From Bradyrhizobium sp. CCBAU 51627 (GTDB taxonomy: Bacteria; Pseudomonadota; Alphaproteobacteria; Rhizobiales; Xanthobacteraceae): a stretch of DNA of 64,000 nt. A program made the position numbers and the translations under genes. This document shows, piece by piece, positions 49,408 to 57,485 of this stretch (the first letter of the stretch is position 1; each line of letters starts with the position of its first letter). The notes below the pieces were generated by a model. That model was not told where the DNA came from. It was given only the letters and a program-made list of their open reading frames with translations, and did no database searches. The DNA lies in assembly GCF_028128765.1 (NCBI RefSeq), contig NZ_LBJG01000024.1, positions 372,001 to 436,000 of the forward strand, written 5' to 3'.

Positions 49408-50877
49408 ATGCGATCCCTGCTTGCACTCATTGCAGCTTTTGTTTTGCTCTGCACTGGTGCCGCCGTCGCGCAGGCGGTCGGCCAGTACCCGTTTGCACTG
49501 ACGCGCGAAGGCCAGATGCTCGGCGCCGTCGAAGGCGAGGTGGCATCCTTCAAGGGGCTGGCCTATGCAGCGCCGCCGGTCGGCGGCCTGCGCTGGCGTC
49601 CGCCGCAGGCCTTGCCCGAGAGTTCGGAGATGAGCACGGCCTATGAGTATGGCGCGCCATGCCTCCAGCCGTCGCTGCCGGTCGCGCGCGAGGATTGCCT
49701 CACGCTCAACGTATTTCGTCCCTTCGGCGTCGACGGGCCGTTGCCGGTGATGGTGTTCATCCCTGGCGGCGGCTTTGTCGCGGGCACGGCCAACGATCCG
49801 TTGTTCGACGGGGCAAGGCTCGCGCTGGCCGGACTCATCGTGGTCACCGTGAACTATCGGCTGGGCGCGCTCGGCTGGCTCAGTCATCCCGCGCTGTCGG
49901 ACGACGGCTCCGGCAATTTTGGCCTGATGGACCAGATCGCAGCGCTGCGCTGGGTTCATGACAACATCGCGGCCTTCGGCGGCGATGCGAACAACGTCAC
50001 GCTGTTCGGCAACGGGGCCGGCGCGACATCGATCGCGCTTCTGATGCTGTGCAGCCAATCACGCGATCTCTTCCAGAAAGCGATTCTGCAATCGGTGCCC
50101 GGCCGCGCGCGCCTGCTCTCATCGCAGGAGGCGGAAGCCATGGGCCAGCAGTTCGTCGCCACCCTCGGGCAGGCGGCGGATTTGCGCGCCGTCGCGCCTG
50201 CGCGTCTGCTCGCCGCTGAAAAGCGCCTGCTGGAACGATCTCCGGGCAGGTTTGCGCCGGCGGTGGACGGAAACCTGGTCACCGAAGACATCGCAGCGGG
50301 ATTTGCCGTGGGACACGAGAGCCGTATTCCCCTGATCATCGGCTCGAATGACGATGAGACCCGCTTCGACAGCGAGCTGGAGGTCAAGGAGGCGCTGTCA
50401 TCATCGGGTGAGAGCATCGACGAGCTGCGCAAACTCTATCCTGATGCCGCAAGGGCGGCTGATCTTGCAGCGCGCTTCTACACCGACAAGGTCTTCTCCG
50501 AGCCGGTGCGAATGCTTGCCCGCCTTCATGCCGCAACCGGCGCGCCGACCTTCCGCTATCGCTTTGCCTATGTGCCGGAATCAAGCCGCGCCAATCCCGA
50601 CGAGGGCCACGGGCGCGAGTTGCAGTTCATCTTCGGCGCAGAGGGGATACCAGGCGCCGGCATCTTCTCGCGGCGGGATCGCGAGGTCGCAAACAGTCTG
50701 CGAGCCTACTGGATCAACTTCGCTCGGGGCGGCGATCCCAACGGCGCAGAGCTGCCCCATTGGGACGCGACTGCGGACCGCGACCATTTGTTGCTGATCG
50801 GGAATGATCACATCGCGAGTGGCGACGATCCCTTCGCGGCGCACCTGGACCGACTCGCGCCAAAGGGCGGGAAATGA
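49408..50877 (+). CDS. Exported carboxylesterase-like protein lacking the nucleophile serine
   Basis: The 489-residue protein has a signal peptide (VAQA near 23) and the type-B carboxylesterase fold: EDCLTLNVFRP, the IPGGGF loop at 118-123 where HGGGF is usual, FGLMDQIAALRWVHDNIAAFGGD, and FEVD-like PAVDGNLV. The nucleophile motif GESAGG is altered to GNGAGA: residue 203 is Gly in place of Ser. The acid-bearing GSNDDETRF and His-bearing DEGHGREL segments remain. It therefore probably has no hydrolase activity, but keeps the fold and may bind its ligand. Start at ATG 49408. Confidence 0.8.
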   Translation: MRSLLALIAAFVLLCTGAAVAQAVGQYPFALTREGQMLGAVEGEVASFKGLAYAAPPVGGLRWRPPQALPESSEMSTAYEYGAPCLQPSLPVAREDCLTLNVFRPFGVDGPLPVMVFIPGGGFVAGTANDPLFDGARLALAGLIVVTVNYRLGALGWLSHPALSDDGSGNFGLMDQIAALRWVHDNIAAFGGDANNVTLFGNGAGATSIALLMLCSQSRDLFQKAILQSVPGRARLLSSQEAEAMGQQFVATLGQAADLRAVAPARLLAAEKRLLERSPGRFAPAVDGNLVTEDIAAGFAVGHESRIPLIIGSNDDETRFDSELEVKEALSSSGESIDELRKLYPDAARAADLAARFYTDKVFSEPVRMLARLHAATGAPTFRYRFAYVPESSRANPDEGHGRELQFIFGAEGIPGAGIFSRRDREVANSLRAYWINFARGGDPNGAELPHWDATADRDHLLLIGNDHIASGDDPFAAHLDRLAPKGGK

Positions 50878-50884
50878 GTTGGGA

Positions 50885-51064
50885 TTAGGCCGCGAGTTCG
50901 ACGCGCGGCGCCAGCGTCAGGCGCTCTTCCTCCAGATAGTCCATCGCGCCGTCCTTCTCGACGGCGTAGAACTGCTGGCCTTCCTTCGACCGGTAGGCGG
51001 CGCGAACGACGCCGCGGCGGCCCTTGTCACTATTGACGACGTCCCCCAGCGCAAACTTCTTCAT
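50885..51064 (-). CDS. Small basic protein, 59 residues, family unknown
   Basis: The 59-residue protein begins MKKFALGDVVNSDKGRRGVV and ends with EEERLTLAPRVELAA. It has a beta-barrel look, with the GDVVNSDKGRRGVVRAAY segment resembling small SH3-like or KOW-type domains, but I cannot assign it. The shorter start was chosen because the family-like N-terminus begins there. It lies on the opposite strand to both neighbours. Confidence 0.55.
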   Translation of the reverse strand: MKKFALGDVVNSDKGRRGVVRAAYRSKEGQQFYAVEKDGAMDYLEEERLTLAPRVELAA

Positions 51065-51221
51065 CTCACAACCCGCTTGTCTTCTGGCCGATTCTTCGGC
51101 CACATCGGGATTTTGGGCGGCAAATCGTTAACGACTTGCTAACCATGCCGGTTTGCCTATGCTCGCCGCGAAGCGCGGGCGTTTAAGCCGCGCATGTTGT
51201 CTTTGAGACGAGCCGGCACAT

Positions 51222-52016
51222 ATGACGCGATTTCCGACCCTGTTCCTGTCCCATGGCGGCGGCCCCTGGCCCTTCATGGAGGACCGGCGGGTGCAATATG
51301 CCAAGACCGCCGCGGAGTTCGCACGGCTGCCGCAGCTTCTGCCCGCGCGGCCGAAGGCGGTTCTCGTCATCACCGGGCATTGGGAAGCCGATGCTTTCAC
51401 CGTGTCGACCTCGGCGCATCCGCCGATGGTGTACGACTATTACGGTTTCCCCGAGCATACCTACCACATCCAATATCCGGCGCCCGGCCAGCCGGCGCTC
51501 GCAGCAGAAGTGAAGGCGCGGCTCGCGCACGCCGGGTTCGACTGCCGCGAGGATCCCAATCAGGGCTTTGACCACGGCACCTTCGTGCCGCTCGGCCTGA
51601 TGTATCCGAACGCCGACATGCCGATCGTGCTGCTGTCGCTGAAGTCGAGCTACGACGCGGCCGAGCACATCAAGGTCGGACAGGCGATCGCCTCGCTCCG
51701 CGACGAGGACGTTCTGATCGTCGGCAGCGGGCTCACCTATCACAACATGCGCGGCTTCGGCCGTGCGGAATCAAAGCCCGTCTCCTACGATTTCGAGGCC
51801 TATCTCAACGAGGCGATCAGCAACCCGGATGCGGCGCGCCGCAACACGATGCTCGTCGACTGGGAGAACGCGCCGAGCGCGCGTCTCGCCCATCCACGCG
51901 AAGATCATCTGCTGCCGCTGATGGTCGCGGCCGGCGCGGCCGGTAACGACGTGGGCAAGCGTGTTTTCGTCGACGAGGTCGCGAGCGTCGCGATGGCGTC
52001 GTATGTGTTTGGGTGA
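51222..52016 (+). CDS. DODA-type extradiol ring-cleavage dioxygenase (YgiD/LigB superfamily)
   Basis: The 264-residue protein has the histidine pattern of the class III extradiol family: H11 in LSHGGGP, H53 in TGHWEAD, H118 in FDHGTF and H224/H229 in AHPREDHLLP. These residues bind the metal and act on dihydroxy-aromatic substrates such as DOPA or catechol derivatives. It has no signal peptide. The neighbours do not identify the substrate. A short spacer and a repeat separate it from the SemiSWEET gene. Confidence 0.85.
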   Translation: MTRFPTLFLSHGGGPWPFMEDRRVQYAKTAAEFARLPQLLPARPKAVLVITGHWEADAFTVSTSAHPPMVYDYYGFPEHTYHIQYPAPGQPALAAEVKARLAHAGFDCREDPNQGFDHGTFVPLGLMYPNADMPIVLLSLKSSYDAAEHIKVGQAIASLRDEDVLIVGSGLTYHNMRGFGRAESKPVSYDFEAYLNEAISNPDAARRNTMLVDWENAPSARLAHPREDHLLPLMVAAGAAGNDVGKRVFVDEVASVAMASYVFG

Positions 52017-52028
52017 TCGTCTCTTCTT

Positions 52029-52053
52029 TCTCTCCCCGCTTGCGGGGAGAGGC
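52029..52053. repeat. Short palindrome CTCCCCGC-TT-GCGGGGAG
   Basis: CTCTCCCCGC and GCGGGGAGAG flank a TT centre. A related, longer and less regular copy lies near 58.7 kb. It may end the dioxygenase transcript and belongs to a repeat type common in rhizobial genomes. Confidence 0.6.
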
Positions 52054-52063
52054 CAGGAAAGCC

Positions 52064-52324
52064 TCATCCGTATCGCAGTTTCATCACCAGAATGCCGCCC
52101 GCGAGCAGCATGGTGACGGCGTTCGAGGCGATCAGCGGGCCATCGCCCGAGAGCAGGCCGTAGATGAGCCAGAGCGCCAGGCCGAGGACCATGACCAGGA
52201 ACATGCCGAGCGAGATGTCGCCGGTGGAGCGCGTCTTCCAGACCTTGATGGCTTGCGGCGCGTAGGCCACGGTGGTGCAGGCGGCGGCGGCAAAGCCGAT
52301 CAGCTTGATTGCGAGGGGTTCCAT
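52064..52324 (-). CDS. SemiSWEET/PQ-loop small sugar transporter
   Basis: The 86-residue membrane protein has three helices and the conserved PQ motif at residues 23-24 (YAPQAIKVWKTRSTGDIS), followed by the polar TRSTGDIS loop of bacterial SemiSWEETs, which work as dimers and carry sucrose or glucose. It is read in the same direction as glgC-glgA but 37 bases downstream, possibly on the same transcript, which would link sugar entry or release with glycogen metabolism. That link is inference. Confidence 0.85.
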   Translation of the reverse strand: MEPLAIKLIGFAAAACTTVAYAPQAIKVWKTRSTGDISLGMFLVMVLGLALWLIYGLLSGDGPLIASNAVTMLLAGGILVMKLRYG

Positions 52325-52360
52325 GGCCGCTCTATAACATGGATTCGAGGGCCGTCATCT

Positions 52361-53812
52361 TCACGCGCGGCGGGATGCCATCAGGTCGCGATACAGTGCG
52401 GCGTATTGGCCCGCGCGATTGCGCCAGGACACGTCGCTGGCCAGGCCGTTTCTTTGCAGCCGTCGCCAGGTCGCCTTGTCGCGGAAGGCGGCGTTGGCCT
52501 TGCGCAAGGTGCCGGCGAGAGCGTCGGCCGTCACCGGACCGAATTTGAAGCCGGTGGCCTCACCTCCGGCTTCGCCGACATCGACGATGGTGTCCTCGAG
52601 ACCGCCGACGCGGGAGACGATGGGGATCGCGCCATAGCGCAGGGCGCAGAGCTGGGTCAGCCCGCACGGCTCGAACCTGGAGGGTACGAGCAGCGCGTCG
52701 GAGCCGGCCTGGATCAGATGCGCCAGCACTTCGTCATAGCCGATCATGATGCCGATCCGGCCCGGATTGGCGCGCGCGGCGGCCTGATAGCGGTCCTGGA
52801 GATCGCGGTCGCCGCTGCCGAGCAGCGCCAGTTGCATGCCCTGATCCAGGATCGTCGGGATCGCCGCGAGCAGGAGGTCGAGCCCCTTCTGCCAGGACAG
52901 CCGGCTGATGACGCCAAGCAGTGGCGCTTCGTCGGAGGAATCGAGATTGAACTGCTGCTGAAGCACCGCCTTGTTCGCGGCCCGGAACGCCAGGTCTTCG
53001 CTGCTGAAACGATAGGCGATGTGTGGATCGGTTTGCGGATTCCACACCTCGACGTCGATGCCATTGAGGATGCCGCTCAGCACGCTTGAGCGCTCGCGCA
53101 ACAGGCCGCCGAGCCCCATGCCGCCTTCATCGCTCTGGATTTCATGCGCGTAGGTCGGCGAAACCGTGGTGATGCGATCGGCCAACTGCAGGCCGGCCTT
53201 CAGAAAACTGATGCCGCCGAAATATTCCAGACCGTGGACGTCGAACGTGGCATTCCGGGGCAGGCCGATCGCGTCCGCCAGCCCGCGGTCGAACTTGCCC
53301 TGATAGGCCATGTTGTGAATGGTCATGACCGTGCCCGGTCTTGGTCCGCCGTCGTAGTGCAGATAGGCCGGCGCGAGCCCGGCCTGCCAGTCATGGGCAT
53401 GCACCACGTCGGGCACGAAAGCCGGGACGAGGCTGCGGCCGATGTCCGCCGCCACGCGCGACAACGCCGCGAAGCGTACGCCATTGTCCGGCCAGTCGAG
53501 GTTCTTGGCGGTGACGTAGGGATTGCCGGGCCGTGCGTAGAGATGGGGCACGTCGAGCACGAACAGGTCGAGCCCGTCGTGGGAGCCGGCGAGCAGGCGG
53601 CCTGGGCCACCGAAATAATCCGGCCAGCTCCGGATCTCATCCGCACCCGCGAGCCGCCGCATCACCTCAGGATAGCCCGGCATCAGCGTGCGCATCTCGA
53701 CGCCGTGCGTCTTCAGCGCAATCGGCAGCGCGCCGGCGACATCCGCGAGGCCGCCTGTCTTGACGATGGGGTAGACTTCAGAAGCGACCGCCAGGACGCG
53801 AACAGGCGTCAT
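52361..53812 (-). CDS. glgA: Glycogen synthase
   Basis: GlgA adds glucose from ADP-glucose to the alpha-1,4-glucan chain. The 483-residue protein is of standard length and has the ADP-glucose-binding KTGGLADVAGALP at residue 18, HDWQAGL in the first Rossmann domain, and the nucleotide-site segment RFEPCGLTQLCALRYGAIP with the catalytic-type Glu. Its start overlaps the glgC stop (ATGA); the frame is open further upstream inside glgC but that part is not GlgA. Confidence 0.95.
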   Translation of the reverse strand: MTPVRVLAVASEVYPIVKTGGLADVAGALPIALKTHGVEMRTLMPGYPEVMRRLAGADEIRSWPDYFGGPGRLLAGSHDGLDLFVLDVPHLYARPGNPYVTAKNLDWPDNGVRFAALSRVAADIGRSLVPAFVPDVVHAHDWQAGLAPAYLHYDGGPRPGTVMTIHNMAYQGKFDRGLADAIGLPRNATFDVHGLEYFGGISFLKAGLQLADRITTVSPTYAHEIQSDEGGMGLGGLLRERSSVLSGILNGIDVEVWNPQTDPHIAYRFSSEDLAFRAANKAVLQQQFNLDSSDEAPLLGVISRLSWQKGLDLLLAAIPTILDQGMQLALLGSGDRDLQDRYQAAARANPGRIGIMIGYDEVLAHLIQAGSDALLVPSRFEPCGLTQLCALRYGAIPIVSRVGGLEDTIVDVGEAGGEATGFKFGPVTADALAGTLRKANAAFRDKATWRRLQRNGLASDVSWRNRAGQYAALYRDLMASRRA

Positions 53813-55071
53813 GAATTGAGCCTGTCGAGCATCGGCTGGGTGATCAGCGAGATACCCTGCTCGGTGGTGCGGAAGCGCTTGGCATCGAGCTCCGGATCCT
53901 CGCCGACCACGAGGCCTTCGGGGATCTCGACGCCGCGATCGATCACGACGTTCTTCAGCCGTGCGCCGCGTCCGACATTGACGTAAGGCATGATCACCGC
54001 GTTCTCGACATTGGCATAGGAGTTGATGCGCACGCCGGTGAACAGCAGCGAGCGGCGCAGCGACGCGCCGGAGATGATGCAGCCGCCCGAGACCAAGGAG
54101 CTCACGGCCTGGCCGCGCCGGCTCTCCTCGTCGTGGACGAACTTGGCGGGCGGCGTGATTTCCGCATAGGACCAGATCGGCCAGGCGCGGTCGAACAGAT
54201 CGAGCTCCGGCACCACGTCGGTGAGATCGATATTGGCGGCCCAGTAGGCGTCCACCGTACCGGCATCGCGCCAATAGGCGGGGGAGTCGCTGCCCGAGCG
54301 CACGCAGGAGGTCGAGAACTGATGCGCGATGGCGCGGCCGTTCTTGACGATATAGGGAATGATGTCCTTGCCGAAATCGTGGTTGGAGTGGGGATCTTCC
54401 GCGTCGCGCTTGAGCTCGTCGAACAGGAATTTCGCGTTGAACACATAGATGCCCATGCTGGCGAGCGAGACATCAGGCTTGCCGGGCATCGGCGGCGGAT
54501 CCTTGGGCTTCTCCAGGAATTGCTGGATCCAGCCGTTCTCGTCGACATGCATGATGCCGAAGCCCGAAGACTCCGCGCGCGGCATTTCGAGACAGCCGAC
54601 CGTGACGTCGGCGCCGCTGTCGACGTGCTGCCGCAGCATCACCTCGTAGTCCATCTTGTAGATGTGGTCGCCGGCGAGCACGACGATGAAGCGGCAGGCA
54701 TGCGACTCGATGATGTCGATGTTCTGGTAGATCGCATCCGCCGTGCCGACATACCACATGTTCTCCGAGACGCGCTGGCTTGCAGGCAGGATATCGAAGC
54801 TCTCGTTACGTTCGGGACGGAAGAAATTCCAGCCCATCTGCAGATGCCGGATCAGGCTGTGCGCCTTGTACTGGGTGGCGACCGCGATGCGGCGGATGCC
54901 GGAGTTCACCGCGTTGGACAGCGCGAAATCGATGATACGGGATTTGCCGCCGAAATAGACCGCCGGCTTGGCGCGCCGGTCGGTCAGCTCCAGCAGCCGG
55001 CTGCCGCGACCGCCGGCCAGGACAAATGCCAAAGCCTGGCGGGCAAGCGGCTCATTTCCGGCGGCACTCAT
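53809..55071 (-). CDS. glgC: Glucose-1-phosphate adenylyltransferase
   Basis: GlgC makes ADP-glucose from ATP and glucose-1-phosphate, the controlled step of glycogen synthesis. The 420-residue protein has the nucleotide-binding AFVLAGGRGSRLLELTDRRA, the substrate site FLEKP and SMGIYVFN segments, and a C-terminal left-handed beta-helix with NAVIMPYVNVGRGA. GGGAGGA precedes the chosen start; 16 extra codons upstream lack conservation. It overlaps glgA by four bases and forms the operon's first gene. Confidence 0.95.
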   Translation of the reverse strand: MSAAGNEPLARQALAFVLAGGRGSRLLELTDRRAKPAVYFGGKSRIIDFALSNAVNSGIRRIAVATQYKAHSLIRHLQMGWNFFRPERNESFDILPASQRVSENMWYVGTADAIYQNIDIIESHACRFIVVLAGDHIYKMDYEVMLRQHVDSGADVTVGCLEMPRAESSGFGIMHVDENGWIQQFLEKPKDPPPMPGKPDVSLASMGIYVFNAKFLFDELKRDAEDPHSNHDFGKDIIPYIVKNGRAIAHQFSTSCVRSGSDSPAYWRDAGTVDAYWAANIDLTDVVPELDLFDRAWPIWSYAEITPPAKFVHDEESRRGQAVSSLVSGGCIISGASLRRSLLFTGVRINSYANVENAVIMPYVNVGRGARLKNVVIDRGVEIPEGLVVGEDPELDAKRFRTTEQGISLITQPMLDRLNS

Positions 55072-55434
55072 GTCATCCTCCCACTTGTCCGGCGCAAGCC
55101 AAATTCTGGCATCAACCAACGTCTTCGCGAAGTGCCTTCCGGCCGCGCACCATTGGAACCGATAGTAACGGTACGAATAGTAAATCGGGAAGATGCTTGT
55201 TGGTTGCGAACGGATGGGAAGCTTAACGGTTTGGCGCGGCGCGCGGGCCCTCCCGTGCCGTTATCATAACGTCACATCGGTGTGGGCGAGAGACGTCCTC
55301 GGCTGATCACAATTGAGGCATGCGAGATGTCTTGTGCGCTGCACGCTAATTCGAGCCTTTGACTTGGCGCAAGGATGGCCGATCATACGCCTGCGATGCT
55401 CTTTTGAACGCAACGTCAGACAAGGAGTAGCACG
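55072..55434. other. Divergent regulatory gap between glgC and the Tyr/Gly-rich protein
   Basis: No gene is visible. The gap holds the promoters for glgC to the left and the exported protein to the right. A palindrome CGTTATcATAACG at 55259-55271 and a TTTGACTTGG element near 55358 are the only signals I can point to. Neither has a clear matching -10 box. Confidence 0.4.
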
Positions 55435-55839
55435 ATGAGTATCTGGAAAATGGCAATTGCCTGCTCGCTGACGGTCGGGGTCATGGCCGGCCAAATCGGA
55501 CAGGTGGCAGCGGCGCCGATGCCGACCAATGTTGCGACGATGAAGACCGCGGCCGGCGGGGACGTCACGCAGGTGCATTGGCGCGGCGGCGGTTGGGGAT
55601 GGGGGCTGGGCGGCTTCGCGGCCGGCGCCCTCATCGGCAGCGCCATCGCCGGCGCACCGTACGGCTATTATGGCGGACCGTATTACGGCGGACCATATGG
55701 CTACGGTTACGGCTATGCGCCTTCCTATTATGGCTACGGGCCCTATGCATATCCCCGCTACTATGGCTATCGTCATTACTATCGGCATTACCGCCCGTAT
55801 TACGGCTACTATCGGCCGTATTACCGCGGCTACTGGTGA
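55435..55839 (+). CDS. Exported Tyr/Gly-rich low-complexity protein
   Basis: The 134-residue protein has a signal peptide (AIACSLTVGVMA, cleavage near VAAA at 27), a Trp/Gly-rich segment and the glycine-zipper-like GFAAGALIGSAIAGA. A long tail built from YYG, YGY and YRP repeats carries more than 25 tyrosines. Such proteins are frequent in rhizobia and may bind metals, phenolics or the cell surface; no function is assigned. AAGGAG lies eight bases upstream of the start. The tail makes accurate homology search difficult. Confidence 0.7.
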   Translation: MSIWKMAIACSLTVGVMAGQIGQVAAAPMPTNVATMKTAAGGDVTQVHWRGGGWGWGLGGFAAGALIGSAIAGAPYGYYGGPYYGGPYGYGYGYAPSYYGYGPYAYPRYYGYRHYYRHYRPYYGYYRPYYRGYW

Positions 55840-56181
55840 TCTCGGGCCAAGCGAAAGTCGTATGATCAGGCGCGCGCAGGCGTGACGCGCGCAGCCTCGC
55901 GGCGAGATGCGGCGCGCCAGCTTCAAGACCACGCTGGCGCCTCTTGTCGCCGTCATGCGCCCGCATCGAGACCGTGATAGTGTGACGGGCGGAGCACGTG
56001 ACCTCACGAGTTCTCGATCCGTGACATGAGAAGGATGCTGCTGTCACGATCGGCGTGTTGGAAAACGTCCTTCCCCGTATCGCGCCTGGCTCGGTAATCC
56101 TGTTGCTATTTACCTCGCCTCCCTTGCGGCGTGTCCCGTCCCCTCAAAAATCATCCCGACGAGCACATCGGGAGACCGGCC

Positions 56182-57027
56182 ATGGGCCTGCAAGAAAAAA
56201 GAATCGAATCGCTTCCCTTCGTCACCGCTGAACTCAACTATCTCGCGCCGATGTCGGGCAAACCGCGCACCTACGCCTTCGATCCACCGCCGGGTGAGGC
56301 CAAGAGCACCTCGCTGCCGGAGCCGCATCTGGTGCCGATTTTTGATGCGCGATTGATCGCCCAGAACTTCTCGCTCGACCGCGAAGGCTTTGCGCTGGTG
56401 CGTCATCCCATCAGGGTGAAGGACTTTTACAACGACGCGGAAATCCGCTCCGTCTACTATCCCGCCGTCGAAGCTTTCCTGCGCGCGACGCTGAAGGCCG
56501 ATCGTGTCGTCATCTTCGACCACACCGTGCGCAAGCGCGTCGAGGGTGCCGCCGACATTCGCGGCGCAGGGCCCCGTCAGCCTGCGACGCGCGTGCATGT
56601 CGACCAGACCGCTGTCTCGGGCGCCAACCGCGTGCGCGAGCATCTGCCCGACGAGGCGGATGAGCTGCTCAAGGGCCGCGTTCAGGTCATCAATCTCTGG
56701 CGGCCGATCCGCGGTCCCCTGCAGGACTCGCCGCTCGCCATGGCCGACGGCACGACGGTCGCGCCCGAGGATCTCGTCGCCTCCGACCTGATCTATCCCA
56801 ATCGTCGCGGCGAGACCTACTCGGTGAAATACAATCCTGATCATCGCTGGTTCTATTTCCCGGAGATGACGCGGGACGAGGCTCTGCTGATCAAATGCTA
56901 TGACTCGGCAACCGACGGCCGCACGCGCTTCGGGCCTCACACGGCCTTCGTCGATCCAACCACGCCTCCCGATGCGCAGCCGCGCGAGAGCATCGAGGTC
57001 CGCACGCTGGTTTTTCACAAACAGTAA
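56182..57027 (+). CDS. CmcJ/NvfI family oxidoreductase
   Basis: The 281-residue protein follows the CmcJ/NvfI pattern through its length: SVYYPAVEAFLRATLKADRV, FDHTVRKR, the metal-binding-like VHVDQTAVSGANRV, INLWRPIRGPLQDSPLAMAD, HRWFYFPEMTRDEALLIK and PHTAFVDPTTPPDAQPRESIE. Relatives include CmcJ of cephamycin synthesis and fungal desaturases or oxidoreductases, many of the Fe/2-oxoglutarate type. The reaction here is not determinable. The start with CGGGAG upstream avoids a 17-codon non-conserved tail. Confidence 0.8.
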   Translation: MGLQEKRIESLPFVTAELNYLAPMSGKPRTYAFDPPPGEAKSTSLPEPHLVPIFDARLIAQNFSLDREGFALVRHPIRVKDFYNDAEIRSVYYPAVEAFLRATLKADRVVIFDHTVRKRVEGAADIRGAGPRQPATRVHVDQTAVSGANRVREHLPDEADELLKGRVQVINLWRPIRGPLQDSPLAMADGTTVAPEDLVASDLIYPNRRGETYSVKYNPDHRWFYFPEMTRDEALLIKCYDSATDGRTRFGPHTAFVDPTTPPDAQPRESIEVRTLVFHKQ

Positions 57028-57128
57028 CAATGTGTGATGGCACAGCCGGGCATTGCCCGGCAGTGCGCGGGAACCAAAGGGAACCAGCGACGTTGCAGCG
57101 CGGGCAGGGCCAACCGGGGAGCGGTGCC

Positions 57129-57443
57129 GTGCGAGCGCAGCGGACACTCTTGTTTTGTCTGACCAGTTTCTCGCTTTCTGCAATTTCTGTCGCCAACGCT
57201 GAAAGCGGACTTGCTTCATATTATGGATACGGCAAAGCCGGCAAAGGCGGCGGGATGACCTGCGCCCACCGAACGCGACCGTTCGGCAGTGTTCTGAAAG
57301 TCTCCTACGGCGGGCGCTCGATCCAATGTCGCGTCAATGATCGCGGTCCCTTCATCCGCGGCCGCATCGTCGATCTCTCGGTGCCCGCCGCCCGCGCGCT
57401 CGGTATGATGAGCGCCGGCGTGGTGCGCGTCTCGGTGGAATAG
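57129..57443 (+). CDS. Minimal RlpA-like double-psi beta-barrel protein
   Basis: The 104-residue protein has a signal peptide (LLFCLTSFSLSAISVANA, about residue 25) and then only the barrel core: LASYYGYGKAGKGGGMTCAH, RPFGSVLKV and the double-psi box CRVNDRGPFIRGRIVDLSVP. It is shorter than the RlpA-like lipoprotein at 44.3 kb and lacks a lipobox. The GTG start was chosen since GGGGAG precedes it and the signal peptide begins there. The catalytic-type His and Asp are retained, so a cell-wall activity is plausible. Confidence 0.75.
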   Translation: MRAQRTLLFCLTSFSLSAISVANAESGLASYYGYGKAGKGGGMTCAHRTRPFGSVLKVSYGGRSIQCRVNDRGPFIRGRIVDLSVPAARALGMMSAGVVRVSVE

Positions 57444-57485
57444 CTCCGTCGCCGCGCTATAGTGCCCTCAAAAGAAGGGGGCGCT

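Noticed and set aside
53813..54274. Extension of glgA upstream into glgC
   Set aside because: The added 150 residues are Arg-rich and lie in another frame of glgC; GlgA begins normally at the ATG overlapping the glgC stop.
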